From: Watersipora subatra
Taxonomy: Eukaryota > Bryozoa > Gymnolaemata > Cheilostomatida > Watersiporidae
NCBI RefSeq assembly: GCF_963576615.1
Contig: NC_088711.1
Coordinates: 23,344,182-23,408,181 of the forward strand
Direction: 5' to 3'
Length of the DNA stretch: 64,000 nt
The position numbers were made by a program, and so were the translations under genes. Within the stretch, counting starts at the first letter, position 1, and each line of letters opens with the position of its first letter. This document shows, in pieces, positions 26,301 through 38,400 of this stretch. The notes under the pieces were generated by a model. The model ran no database searches and had not been told where the DNA came from. It saw only the letters and a program-made list of their open reading frames with translations.

Positions 26301-27007
26301 CGTAGTTCTCCTTAGCACAAACATGTTCATCGGAGGTCTCATGGCTTTTATTATGGACAATACCATCCCAGGTAGGAGCTACAAAACTTACCACCTCTGA
26401 CATAAGCCTACTTGATTTATTGATAAGTGTTCACGAGTCTGGTTTGTTATTGTTGATATCTGACTTTACCGTGAAAATAACTTATACGTGTTTCAAACGC
26501 TTAGTATGTTGTACCGTAGCGCATTTAACACAACCTCAATTTTGGTATATCTTGATATCTTTAGTTAGTATTTACTTACAGGAACTTTAAAAGAAAGGGG
26601 AATGCATGTCTGGGCTAATGAGGGAGCAACTTCATGTCAATCATCAAAAAAGACTAGGAAAACATATGATATGCCATTTGGAAATGAATACATATACCGG
26701 TATAACAATTTGATGAAATAAAAGTATAACTTATCTTATTTGATCACTTATAATCATATTTATTGATACTGCTATATTGTCAATAAGACAGTTCCTTTTT
26801 AGCTCTCGTTGGTCGAGGTACATGCCCTTTTGTCCCAATTATGGTCAACCCTATCGCCAGCCCAGTTTTCCAAGTGCTGACATAGAGGAACAAGTAAGTG
26901 ATGATCAAGCAAGAGAAGATGTCGAAACAGCTGCTACAGCTACTACTGGTATGTATACAAGGCACATTATACAAAGGTATGCTGTTCATTCTATTCTAGA
27001 AGTCTAA
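14369..27007 (+). CDS. SLC23A-like: SLC23-family nucleobase/ascorbate transporter, paralogue 2 (complete)
   Basis: Complete SLC23 transporter of about 629 residues (vertebrate members are about 600-650). Coding exons: 14369-14479, 15317-15486, 16586-16680, 17224-17330, 18187-18368, 18896-19016, 19785-19941, 20274-20379, 21070-21217, 22279-22408, 25814-25957, 26276-26371, 26582-26699, 26803-27007. The ATG at 14369 begins a Lys/Glu-rich cytosolic N-terminus and is followed by [13 protein letters not shown], the family's TM1 QH motif (Q37, H38). Other landmarks: sequons NIT and NKT (about residues 128-140), GEWGMPT (315-321), E340 and D344 in [21 protein letters not shown] (364-372), VGSRRV (400-405), [15 protein letters not shown] in exon 11, and a terminal MPFCPNYG. 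The usual [QEP]-N-x-G-x4-T-[RKG] signature is [10 protein letters not shown] (390-399). Tandem with the upstream paralogue, same strand. An alternative end by splicing to 27097 is possible. Substrate not predictable from sequence alone. Confidence 0.95.
14480..15316 (+). other. Intron 1 of SLC23 paralogue 2
   Basis: AT-rich intron between GTAAAT and TTACAG. Short frames inside are unsupported. Nothing recognisable beyond T-rich and A-rich runs near 15080-15130. Confidence 0.6.
15487..16585 (+). other. Intron 2 of SLC23 paralogue 2
   Basis: The 15350-15664 reading frame runs from the exon into this intron, and its 3' half is not coding. No repeat family or element ends were recognised. Confidence 0.55.
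17340..17605. repeat. 38-bp tandem repeat, seven nearly identical copies
   Basis: Copies start at 17340, 17378, 17416, 17454, 17492, 17530 and 17568. The unit begins CTGACATAGTCTAGCAAGTA. Only the last copy diverges, so the expansion looks recent. The array starts nine bases after the donor at 17331 of the exon ending 17330. Confidence 0.95.
18470..18868. mobile_element. Fold-back (MITE-like) element in an SLC23 paralogue 2 intron
   Basis: Left arm about 18470-18590 and right arm about 18747-18868 are inverted copies sharing GTTTGAGGTGAT, ACTGCTGAGAT and TTTCAAGATTAA on opposite strands, with a spacer of about 155 bp. The right arm stops about 28 bases before the exon at 18896, close to branch point and acceptor. 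A related single arm occurs at about 9375-9510. No coding capacity. Confidence 0.7.
19460..19675 (+). repeat. tRNA-derived SINE
   Basis: Contains a tRNA-like head (TAGTGTAATGGATAGCATGC as A box, GAGTTCAATTCC as B box) and ends in GAGATTTATGTGTATAAATG, like the split SINE near 9790. The upstream GCATATGCATAAGTATGGCT also appears in variant form at about 21275. Confidence 0.65.
21270..21400 (+). repeat. Fragment of a related SINE
   Basis: CGGCATGCGTAATAAGTATG and CCTACAATTATTC correspond to the 5' part of the SINE at 19460; a tRNA-like GTGGTGCAACGATAGCGC follows. The typical tail is not evident, so it is probably truncated or from another subfamily. Confidence 0.45.
23491..24493. mobile_element. 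Large fold-back transposon with about 390-bp arms
   Basis: The left arm (about 23491-23880) and right arm (about 24095-24493) are inverted copies over almost their full length with a spacer near 200 bp. Both ends carry TAGAAATTCC and a CTGTA/CATACAGCC block. Shared inner landmarks are ATGCAATATTAGCAGTCAAA and GTACTGGGTGTGGGTGTTAT. The end sequence recurs at 30950. The arms have no significant frame. The superfamily is not assigned; AT-rich flanks obscure any target duplication. Confidence 0.85.
24620..25775. repeat. 16-bp minisatellite, about 72 copies
   Basis: The unit CCCTATACTGTACTAT repeats with point variants (TTCCT, ATCTC, TCCTT). Three units make 48 bases, so all + frames encode a 16-residue periodic Tyr/Leu/Ile/Pro peptide; the 419-codon frame at 24535-25794 is this artefact. 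It lies inside an intron and ends about 40 bp before the exon at 25814. Confidence 0.95.
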
Positions 27008-27096
27008 AAAGCATTTATAAAATTATGTGTATCTCTTGAGAAATGTTGGAATACTTGATGCTCATACAATATAACATAATCTGCTTTCTCTCCTAG

Positions 27097-27137
27097 TTTT
27101 GGCTTTCACCACTGTTGAACTGATCTATGCAAAATGA
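27097..27137 (+). CDS. Possible alternative terminal exon of SLC23 paralogue 2
   Basis: GTATGT at 26949 is a consensus donor inside the last reading frame (after ACT ACT G). A very good acceptor, CTTTCTCTCCTAG, ends at 27096. Joining them keeps phase 1 and gives the tail VLAFTTVELIYAK with TGA at 27135-27137, for a protein of about 623 residues instead of 629. The read-through alternative stops at 27005-27007. Paralogue 1 has a similar choice, but the tails are not clearly homologous. Confidence 0.4.
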
Positions 27138-30100
27138 CTAAAGTACGAATGTCTTTTGTTTTCAAAAAACAAAACATAAATCTTTTATTTAGTGCTCTAG
27201 GTGATAAAATGAATATCCTAATCCGGTACTCATAAGTACATGCATAAACTACAAACTTTTAGCTGCTCAAAATGCCTGCTCAACATAAATGGAGATCATT
27301 TCCACTCACCTATAGATAATATTTACATTGAAGAGTTTTCTGTAAATTCTATTCGTACTACTGTTATGAATAGAGATGAGGATCAGTAACTGCCAGTATA
27401 GGAAAGTATCACAATTATGTATAAACAGATAGTTTGGAATATCTTAATAGTGGACTAGAGAATTTTCATCAAGCAGGCTGAAAGCTAACGCCTCAAAAAG
27501 TTGACAAGTTTTTAAATCCATAATTTGTTATTGAGGTGAAGGTCGATCATTCTGCATTATATTTTCATCGATTATTTACATGTTAGTTGTCCTAGTTTGT
27601 ATTGTACAGTACGCAGACTAAACTAGATAGAAAAATAATTATTATTACAAAAATGATATTATACTGTCTACTTGCAGCAGAAGGACATTGCTGAGGTCCT
27701 TTATTGGCAGAGGGATAATTGACACCCAGAGTTGATAACACTTTACCTAGGAAGGGAAACAAGGATAATCCTAAACCAAATTTATAGTAACTTGAAGATT
27801 ATCCATCTGTAAAAACATGAACTACATTTTACATGCAATCAAAATATTCATTTGTCTATGCATGGCTCTTAACACATATATTTACTGCCTGCTTTTAAAC
27901 ACAATTATCAACACTTTTTACGTGTATATCTTCTATATGATGTTGTTTAACATGTTTCTCGTGATCTTTGTACTTGCTACTTCTGCTTTTTGGTATATAC
28001 TAGAACTTGATTCAGCTCTTGAATATCTCTTAATCTACCCTTTAGAAGTTAAGGTTGCTGTCCCCTCCACATGTCTTAGATTTGCTAACAGCAAAACTAT
28101 TGTTATAATAAATCTAATTTCAAAGGTTGGATACATATCTTTCCTTGCTGTTTTAATTGTATGATAATTATTTTAACATTTAGAACACAGTTTCTGTATT
28201 ATTAGATATACAATTAGAATATAACTCACTAAAAAAGTCCAACAATGTTTCGACTGTGAAGCTAGCAAGAATTCTTTAGCACAAAGAGATTCACTTGAAC
28301 TAGTTATGCATCTACGTATATCCCTGACTATAAGGAGAATAAACATTGATTGTTTATGCAATTTGATATTATACCGTTTCGCCTGATCAATAATTTCAGA
28401 AAGGAACTGCACAGTACAGAAGTTCAATCACATTTTGGAGTTATTTTCTTTCACCTAAAATAAGACCTTGTTCATGATAGGGCAAAAACTGTCACAAATA
28501 GTTCACATGTATTTTGCCTTATCTTTCTTTTGTTATTTCTTGGTTATTGTTGGTGCTAATCACTAGTAATGGGTAGTTAAGAGAGCCCTCTTCACTGCTC
28601 CTCTCTTTATCAGGTGTGCTCCTAATGACATGTAGATACATCTGGTCATACATGCTAAGCATCTGGTGTGCTCCCCAACTTTAGCTCCTTAACTTGCCTC
28701 ACAGTTACTAAAAGCTTAAAATGCAAAAGTTACAGAATTCTAAATAAAATGCTTGCTCAAGAAACAAGAGGAATTGGAAGGCAGCAAGTAAAATAAATAC
28801 CTTATCTCAGTACAGTTTGAGATCTTAGAGATGAAAGGAAAACCTTAAAACCTGATTGATGATATGTCAAAACATCATTTGAATTTATATTGGTTAACTT
28901 AGAGTAGACTGCGAACTGAAATCTGTGATCTTATGTTTGAGTACAAAAAACTGAAAACCCCATCATTTGTAAAAAGATAGTTATGATTTCTATAAAATAA
29001 CTTATAATGAAGAGAGATATTACTACTATAAGAGCTTTAATAGGACACTTGCAACCTCAATTGTGCCGGTATGGATAAACTGCAGAGTACAAAAAGAGAA
29101 GAGGGAGAAGGCGGAGGAAAGGGCGGGAGAGAGAGAGATGGAGAGAAAAAAAAGATCATAGAACTTTAATAATCTCAAGACCTTGATAAAAAATATACAT
29201 ACCAGGTATGTGAAAATCAGAAAATTGCAGCCAATTCTGGCATGACCAAATGACAGTGTTTTAAATATTTCTCCTACCAAACAAAGGCTTAGTTTACTTA
29301 CAAGCTTGTCTTTGCTTTTACATAGCCTGAGAGCTTAAGATACTTTTATAAGTGAATGTGATGAGGCACCACAAAAAATCTTCTTGCGAGTTACCGATGC
29401 TATGTTGTACATAGAGAAATACTGTATCTAGTTGAGTGAAAAGGTGAGGTTATGGACAAGTTGTATTGTCAGTAGAGCTTGCACAGTGCAGCTCTATTTC
29501 ATTCTTACTGTACCCTAAAAAGTTAGAAAAGATGAAATGAACAAAGGTGAACAATGAAAAATTCCACAGGGGACTAATACTAATCAATGCTCTGTGTTTA
29601 CTCATATTACTCAATATGACTCATAAATGTAAACTACACTCTGCTGCCTTCATTATGAAATACTAATCATATATAAAATCATCATTTACACGGCATGCAA
29701 ATCATATGGCAAGAAATTGCAGGACATTTGTAATATTTCTTATCACAAAACACTTACAGTTGTTGATCCCGAATATTTCTACAGATATCAGCTAAAATCT
29801 GTTCATGGCTAATACAACTAATATATCAACAAAGTGGCCGATCGGTACTAGTGTAAGATGTAGATGGAAGATACGTACGCGTACATACCTGTTCTGGAGG
29901 CTTCCATTCTACGATTTTCAATTTATAAGTGAAAATCAATAGGTTATGAATGTGATGTCAATAGGCTGAAAGGATTATAGTCAAACGGTATAAGGCAACT
30001 TCTAACCATAATGTTATAAACTAACTCATCAAGGCTTTATAGAAATATTCTGAGGACCAAGTGATACAATAGTTTTGGAGAACAAGTAGATAATATGAGC

Positions 30101-30949
30101 GAGATTTGAACAAAGAGATGCACTTCTGAGAGCTAAGAGTTGACAGTCGATTTGGACCACACAACTCCTCAGTAATGTGTGCATTCTGTGTCTCTGCAAT
30201 AGCAATCCTAATAAGTAATGAAGATGGATATGGCTCCATGGAAGACTAAATGATTTGTATCAAACTACATTTGATCTTGTCTCCGAGAATCTCATCAAGA
30301 AAGTATAACTTCCTCGTTGATACCTAGAAACCAGAAAGAAGCTGAGTGTTATTAGTACAAGGTAGTATTGAAAAGGCTTCCAGCAAAGATTTGCATTTGT
30401 GCTAAATTTCAAGTTTTTTGAATAGAGGACAACTCCCACACTAACCTTTATGTATAGTACTGACTCTATATATGTAGTGACTATGCTAAAGGGTAAAAAC
30501 TAACTGAGATAGATTCGCACGCAGCACCTAACAGAGATGACAAATAGAGCAGCATTCTGATAAAAATGGTAAGAAACCTGCATTTACTTGTCATACCTTG
30601 TGCCATTTAGTAAGTTGCCTTGCTTAGCTCTTTACCTTTTATTTCTCTTTAGAGTTTCTCACATGGTACAGGTTGGCCGTATACAGAAACAGGTGCATAC
30701 CTTTTAAAGGATCTTTTGTTAAAAAACAGCAATGAAAATTTTGCCAAGTTACGACAACCATAACTTTTTTATGCCCATCCCATACTGATTAAAGTGTTTG
30801 CAGAGACAATGGTTGGCATGAGATGCATCATTTCTAATCTAATGTATAAAGAGGTAAAAACAATCACAATGAGATTGAGGCATACAGGCAGACATATATA
30901 AAAAGAGCAGGATTTGCCTCTCATGCAGACAACTTTGATATATTTATTA

Positions 30950-31035
30950 TAACACTAGAAATTCCAGTCATACAGCCCAAGACCATAGTAATAATGGAAA
31001 AAAGAAAGGGTACTGTTGGTTGTTGAAAAAGTAGT
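30950..31035 (+). mobile_element. Solo end of the 23.5-kb fold-back family
   Basis: CACTAGAAATTCCAGTCATA then CAGCCCAAGACC and GAAAGGGTACTG repeat the end of the element at 23491. The similarity stops soon after 31027. Further bits such as CTCTGAAATGCAATATTAAA within 31440-31500 recall its interior, so a degraded copy may extend downstream. Confidence 0.65.
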
Positions 31036-31355
31036 TCTCAGCTGGAATTGACAGAGTATAGTGTAAATGAGACTTGTTTGAGATGATATAAAATAAATTT
31101 GAGGGAGCACGACTCTAAAAAGGCGCAACTAACAATTTATTTTGGAGGTAAAGTTGGGTTGAAACCAGGTATACGAGTAATTGGTAAATTGTTGATATTA
31201 CAATATCTGTTATAAGTATACAGTATCTGTTAAAGGTCGCGCAGTCTAGTCTCCTCTCTTTTGCGTTGTAAGATTTGGTCATTGATAGCTAACCGAGTGA
31301 TGCGCTCCCTAGCAAAGTTGTTAAAAAGTAAGTCATTGATTTATGATTTGATTTA

Positions 31356-31815
31356 CTCAAACTTATATTTTTCAATAATAAAATAAATATTAATTCAAGC
31401 TGTAGACCTAACCTAATGTACGTAATTCAACTAACAACACCAATAGTGAAATATGTTTATTATATCTCTGAAATGCAATATTAAAAGTAAAATATATTGT
31501 AAGAGACAGTTTGAAAGTTGGTTGTGTTGAATGCAGAACGGTTTTGACCACGATATGTAACAGAAATAAATATTAATAAAATAAATATATAACTATCTCA
31601 AACTTATGTTTTACAATAATAAAATAAATATTAATTCAAGCTGTAGACCTAACCTACTGTACGTAATTTAACTAACAACAACAATAAAGAAATATGTTTA
31701 TTATATCTCTGAAATGCAATATTAAAAGTAAAATGGCAAGCTGCCGTGTAATATACAGTTTGAAAGTTAGTTGTGCTGTGAATGTACAATGGTTTTGACG
31801 GCGATATGTAACAGA
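31356..31815. repeat. Direct duplication of about 240 bp
   Basis: Copies begin at 31356 and 31597 with CTCAAACTTAT and share AAGCTGTAGACCTAACCTA, GAAATATGTTTATTATATCT and GGTTTTGAC...CGATATGTAACAGAAA in the same order. Point differences and small indels indicate moderate age. Probably part of a degraded transposon. Confidence 0.8.
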
Positions 31816-32829
31816 AAGCAAGCGTTGGAATTCACGCGTCTGGAAGTTTTATGCAAACTGGAGTGAAATAAAGAAATATTCTTGTCATAAAGGGGCACTG
31901 TAGTAACGCCCTACCTTGTAGATAAGATGTAAAGAAATCTGGCTGATGTTCTAGATAATTTGTAAAACCTTCGGTAATTGGACAAAAACGTAGGCTGATA
32001 AACTGTGTACCACATTTTCGTACCTGTAAATCGGTCTACGCCTCAAACAGTCTACGTTAATTACACAAACCTTCTTGGCAATTAAACAATGCCATAGACT
32101 GGTGAAATGAGCACGTTTTTCTCGTGAAATGCGCACTGCTAAATAGTTCTACTATCTGTCGCACGGCTTTATTGGCGTATCGTAGGTCGGTCATAACTAT
32201 TAATAAACCAAGCTTGTCAAGCGTCTTGTGGCGATTTTTGGCCAAATTAATCTGTCTATTTATGTATAATCCGATCAGATGAGTTAGTTTCAGGGTTTTG
32301 CGGTAACCTTTCAAAGACTTGGTAACATATTTAAAAAGGTTTGTATGTGTTTTGTATCGTTGTTATATTTAAACGACTCTACAGAAAAATGGTTAAATTT
32401 GTTGATGAGATTTTAGTACAAGGGTTTGAGACGGCCGTTAATGAATAATTTTCAGGAGTTGTGTGCACATGTGCATTTATCATAAATCTCCCAACCAATC
32501 GCTTCGCTCTTGTTTGGTCGTGGGATTACAAGGGCACAAGCTAAAATGAGAATCGTTTGTTTTAAAAATACATAGGTGTCTGTATAGTGTATACACATGG
32601 CCGTTAAGAACTCGATGTCAAATGGTGAAGCTTTCAGCTTGCTAAAAATTCAATTAAACGCAGAGGATACCTAAGTCAGAGCAAGCTTACGGCGATAGAC
32701 AGCAAGAAGCATATTTTCCACGTGAGTAAATATTCCCTGCATGGAGAGCATTTTACATAAGAATGCTTCATGGAGTAGTTTAATGCAAAAGAAAAAAATG
32801 GTGAGTAAAGAGATTTAGCTAGTTTTCAG

Positions 32830-33335
32830 TTGTATATTATGTGTCATAATACAAGAAACATTTGTATATATCATGCAATATAATACAAGAAAGATATATA
32901 CATGTATGTCATGAGGCATGATATAGAAAACAAATGTATGTCATATGATATTATACATAAGAAAAATGTTTGTCATGTGGTATCACATAAGAAAGGTATA
33001 TATGGCACATGATAGGATGCAACAGCTACCCATTCCGCTGACTGCTGGCATTGTGCCAGAAATAGTACATTGACAGATAGATTCACATTCGATACAGTGT
33101 ATATATCTACAGTCAATACAGTGTGTGTATCTACAGTCAATACAGTGTTTATATACATGTATATACAGCCAATACAGTCAATACAGTGTGTGTATCTACA
33201 GTCAATACAGTGTATCTACAGTCAATACAGTGTGTCTACAGTCAACACAGTGTGTGTATCTAGAGTCAATACAGTGTGTATCTAGAGTCAATACAGTGTG
33301 TATCTACAGTTAAAACATTGTATCTACAGTCAGAT
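32830..33335. repeat. Degenerate AT-rich and GTCAATACAGTGT tandem repeats
   Basis: 32830-33015 holds diverged units around CATGATATA...ACAAGAAA. 33110-33335 holds copies of ACAGTCAATACAGTGTGTGT with variable spacing. Reading frames across it encode repeated QSIQC/VNTV peptides and are artefacts. The following frame to 33623 has no recognised motif. Confidence 0.7.
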
Positions 33336-34327
33336 GGTTTCCATGAGACATTAAAGAAGTATGAGCTGAAGCTGCAGGTATATCTAACAAGAAATTGTAA
33401 TTGGCATACAAGGGAGAAGAACAAAAAGTTTAGAAGCTCCGATGGCTTGCGCCATGGTAGTCAAGACTTCACATTGTTTACTCTAGATAAGTCAGGTGAC
33501 AAACACTTGTCTACTAGTTGTGCATGTTATACTATAGCATATACTGTGTCCATACTATGCGTTATGGACAGTCACCACCATTTCATGAAGACTTCACCGT
33601 GCAGTGTCTGTTGTTTCTATTAATAATAACAGTTCATATTGACACATGAGAATGATTTGCCCTATTTATTTGACATGAGTCTAGGCATGGCACATGTTAC
33701 AATCAATTCCTGAGATGACCATAAACAATCAGGCTACATGGTTGATTTTGCAATTCCTCACATTGACTTTTAGCTAAAGAGTCAATAATGTAGGGTTATT
33801 AGCAAGTCTTTTAACAAAGTCTACAGACACTAGTCATAAATAATAATCATTTTTTCTCCCATGTCTGACCTCCAGAGCTCATCAATCAAACATGATCAGT
33901 ACCATGAGACGCAGTTTGTCATCAATATTCATTGATCCGGTCCTGTAGCCTTTTGCAGTCATTATCTTCTATATAATTTTGATGAATCCAGTGAACTTCA
34001 ATAGTAAGATTTTGGGTGTCAGTCTTCCAGACACGTGAAAGCAAAATAAATCATTTATAGCTCTGTACAATGTAAAATATACTTAGAGAAAGATTTATAT
34101 AGTTTTTCTCAAAATTTACATTTGGAAAGATGTTATTCAAGTGTAAGCCAATACGATGTGGTATAAATTAGTGGCACGGTAATAAAACTCGTTGAACTTG
34201 CGGGTTTATCTTCTCTCGAGTATCGGGTAATAGAAATTTTGAGTACAGTACATATAAACTAGGTTGAAATCTATTAATAGATAAACATATAAGTGGTTGA
34301 CCTCAAAGAGCTAGATGAAATTAGAAT

Positions 34328-34391
34328 GCATGGTACTTGTTGTGCACTGGCTATACTGTACATGGTACTTGTTGTGCACTGGCTATACTGA
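34328..34391. repeat. Two-copy 32-bp direct repeat
   Basis: CATGGTACTTGTTGTGCACT plus GGCTATACTGTA occurs twice in succession, apparently a simple recent duplication upstream of the receptor gene. Confidence 0.85.
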
Positions 34392-35486
34392 AACTGCAAC
34401 TCCAACTTGTAACTCATAGGTAACCTGCATGTAGCAGTTGTGTGACCCTTAACCCCACACTTGGGTGGTACTTATATATACTTGAGTAGTTCTTAAGTAT
34501 TTACATGATGTGTGGCCTTTAGGCAAGTCTTGGTAGTCAAATCAACAACTGTTCTACATGTATATTCGCTTATCATCATTCTAAAATATTTCTCAATTTA
34601 TGTTTAGTTCTTGCTGGAACCTATTCCAAACTCGCCGGTTACAGACAGGTCAAAACTAGTGACAAATAAAAGTTAGGAAACTATTTATTTGCTCAATAAA
34701 AAGCAATTTTAAGTAACTAAAACGCCGCCTAATATGGACTCAGCTTTTAGTGTGAGTGAGCAATAACCTTGATTTCTCTGGCTGCATTAATCCTATTGTC
34801 CTATTTAAACACAACAACGCTACTGTACTCCCCTGAAGGCAAAAGATTTTTGGTGCCTAGAGCAATACTACAAGCGATCTACCTCAAACATTGGCTAATC
34901 TCTCTAAAATTGTATTAACATGCGATAATCTAATTGAATTAATTTTTTTATCTTCATTGACGCTATACAGCTACAAGGTGAAAAACTCATCTGCAAGGCA
35001 CCTAAAACATATTTAACTCCAGTCACTGCTATGGACTTACTCATTTGTCAAATTTGTCCTCATCGTCTCAACATATTCCTGGTGCACTCAGCTGCATTCT
35101 TGACTAACATCTTCACTTGTGCACATTTATGACTTCCTGACTATGAACAGTCTTTTGTCTGTTTATATTTGTAGGTTTAGCCCGTGTCCTCGTGTTTACA
35201 GCAATTTATGTATCAGGCAATGAATACCTCAGCAAGCAAATATAATATGCAACAAGGAAAAATCAATAGAGCCCGTCGCTTATACATGGAATTAGCTTTT
35301 GCACCCTGCGCATTAAGACAGCATACTTCGGGTTGTAATATCTGAGACAGTGTCTTATTTCCTGGACATCTAAATCACGCCATGGTCACCTTCGAGAAGC
35401 TATCAGCACAGTAATGCTGTCTAATCCGCTTACTTAGGGCATCTCATCAAGTATTAGTGATTCTTACGCATCGGCTGCGAGTGGAT

Positions 35487-38400
35487 ATGAAGGCTAGATA
35501 CACCTGGATACCGTGGCTCTTAGGCATCATCTATTCCTGTTGGATGACTTTGACTGTAGTCTCAGGTAAGTAGACTCAATGTTGATGTGTTTGTTATTTC
35601 TTTACTCGCTATATAATTATTTGTTATATTATTTTGAGTTCTGTAAAACAGTTTTGAATTTGTTGAATGACAATTAGTATAACACGGAGAAAGGAGGATC
35701 AGCTATATACTATGTGTTACTTAGCTAATGATGGAGCGCGAGTTATTAGCCAAACTAAAATGAATTCTATATTTATAGCTGATACGAGTGCATGCAATCA
35801 GTTCAGCTCATATTGAGAGGGGCTCTTGTGCTAGACATCCTCTCTATACTGAGAGAACAATATGCATGCTGTTTACTTGTAGTATTTGCACTGATCACCT
35901 ATATTAGAGTGAATGGAATGCCATTTTCAACCAGTTAAGTGGAGGCATAGTTACTGAACTTTGAAATCTGTCAGAGCTTTGATGACATAGCTTCCTTTGA
36001 TCTATATAGCCTGAATCCTTTGGTAACAAGTATTAAAACTTTTAAATCAAATAAATATACACCAAAGGAAAAATATTTCATTTTTGTAGACACCAACATG
36101 TTTAATAACACTGCAAATAAGGTTTTAAATGAGTGCGACAAAACAAGCGGTAGTCTACTTTGAAGTTTAATCCATATATAGTATTCATCACACTCGCTGC
36201 CGGCAGCAATGTGCTTTTTATTATCAACGCTGTTCAGCAATTGAAAAGTATTGAATAAATCTTCAGAATCACAGCGCAGTAAAATTCGTTTCTGAAGTCA
36301 CACGCTTCAATAGACTATTAAAAAGAAATGATATTGTATTTATGTCATTGACACGAGGTGACATATTTAACCTTTAATTGTATTTGCTACATATTTTTTT
36401 CAAAACTTAATAATTCAGTCATCAAGTGTGGCACTGATAGCGTCTTCATTGGTCATACGTCTTAGACTGCGCAATCTGCTGCAAATATGATTTTAAGGGT
36501 ACACAATTTGCTGCAGACAACATTTCAGGATGCACAATCTGATGCAGATAACACCATTTTACCAGTGCTTTCAATAGTGCAGTTTGCTACAGACAACATT
36601 TAAGAGCATTTTTAATAGCATTTAATCGACTTTCCACAAAATTTAAGTTTATACAATCTACTAAACACAGTGGACAAACTGCTACTGGCAATATGTGTTT
36701 TCCATAGTGCACAAAGTCCTGCAGATAACATTTAAGAGATTTTAGTAGTGGTGCCTAGGGGACGCAATCTGCTGCAGCCAACATTTAAGGGCTAACGATC
36801 TAGTGATGACATGATGCGTGTTTCATGTCGACAAATCCATTCTGGAGTTTCTAATCTCCGTGCTCCTAGTCTAGGGCAAGGATTGATACTGAATATATAT
36901 ATACGACATATTGCCGACATACTAAAACCGAAAGTGTTTGAAAGAGGTGACAGAGTGCAAGATGTACGAGTAGTAAGTGCGCATTTTTACATATCTGAGA
37001 ACGCATTACGTATGGATTAAACTTTTTCTCAGAATTTGAAACAAAACGTTACACAAATATTTATGAGTAACAACAATACATTTAGTATGAGAAATTCTGG
37101 TCGTCTCAGTGACCAAGTTACAGGATATTGAATTTTTGGCTTGAAATAATTTCTCAAGCATAATATATGTGAGATTTTTGTTTGTATTGATTTCTGGTAT
37201 TTTGCATTGCTAGAGCTCGAATTGGTATTTCCCACCCGCAAGACCCAGCAGTTACTACCCTACAGGATGAAAATATTCACGGAGTTAAGTTTCACGCAAA
37301 TTGCCTTTATAATGCATATTCACGGACTAATTTATTCGCAGATGAACACAATCACTCTCTATTAAGGGTTAACTCTATTGCAGCTAGCAATAGAGTTAAT
37401 CCTTCATGTGTGTACACCACGTGTTTAGGTTTTTATTTAGCTGCCGTGTTTAAGTTTCTATTTAGCTGACAACTACAAGTCAATCATGGAAATTAATTGG
37501 TTAGTTATGAAAAAAATGTATCTGCTCTACAAATCAAATACATACCATAATGTCCAGATCAGAATCATTATCGTCATAAATTTTGGTATTAGAAGTTGAT
37601 GGAGTCGATTTTAATGTAAAAAAATGTAAGAGATTTTTGCAATGACGACGCCATGCCGAATAGCTTGCGACTACCTTGAATAAACTTGTAAAGAAGTGGG
37701 ATGCATTGGCAATGGGGTTAACTCAAAGCCCCTGTAAAGATTTTAAAAAGATTTGGAACGACGCTACGTTTACTACTTCTGCCTAGCGGCTATTTTTTAA
37801 TTTGAGGCAGTAGTTATTCTCCCTCGTGTTTAAAAATAGAACTAACTATTTGCGGAATTTAATAATTCGCGAAATTGTCTGTTCGCGAAATCGTGAATTA
37901 CTAAATCCATCGAATATTTTCATCCTGTAGGGTAAATAATAAGTGTTGGCCCATCCCAAATTTGCCATTTCAAAGCTGTTAATAATTTTTTAACCAAATA
38001 TATTTATTTATTGTAGTATAGTAATATATTTATCACCCATTAACTATAATACCTGAGTAGAAAATGAAACTCATGCACATTTGAAAAGTGAGATGATCAA
38101 ACTCACTAACAACCAACTTTAAGTATCTTGAACTGGTATAAAGTAATATTCCCACTGCACGGTTTCATTTATAGCGGCTCAGTTGTATTGCCGCTTTTCA
38201 TACGTAAAGACTGTGTGCTCTGAATTATGCATTAGAGAAGAAACTGAAAGTGTATTGTTCTGCGTATTGTGACTTTTCAGTGACTTCCTATACTAATGGA
38301 CGTCACTGGAAAGCCGCAATACACAGAGCAATACCTTTTCAGTCTCGCCTCTAATGCATAATTCAGAGCACACAGTCTATACATATAAAAGTTACCTAGC

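Larger units (their letters stand above)
27138..35486. other. Intergenic region between the transporter pair and the receptor gene
   Basis: About 8.3 kb with no recognised gene on either strand. A hydrophobic 115-codon frame at 27817-28164 and minus-strand frames at 28173-28427, 29026-29280 and 32057-32314 have no recognisable motif and lie in AT-rich sequence. Remnants of transposon-like sequence occupy about 30950-31815, and simple repeats 32830-33335. The receptor promoter should lie near 35400 but no core element is clear. Confidence 0.6.

Noticed and set aside
27817..28164. 115-codon hydrophobic frame
   Set aside because: AT-rich composition gives Ile/Leu/Phe/Tyr by chance; no splice context, domain or paralogue seen.
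32057..32314. Minus-strand 85-codon frame
   Set aside because: Not recognisable as any family and lies among degraded transposon sequence; kept only as a note.
33276..33623. 115-codon frame after the GTCAATACAGTG repeats
   Set aside because: Its start is inside a tandem repeat and the rest shows no motif or conserved pattern.
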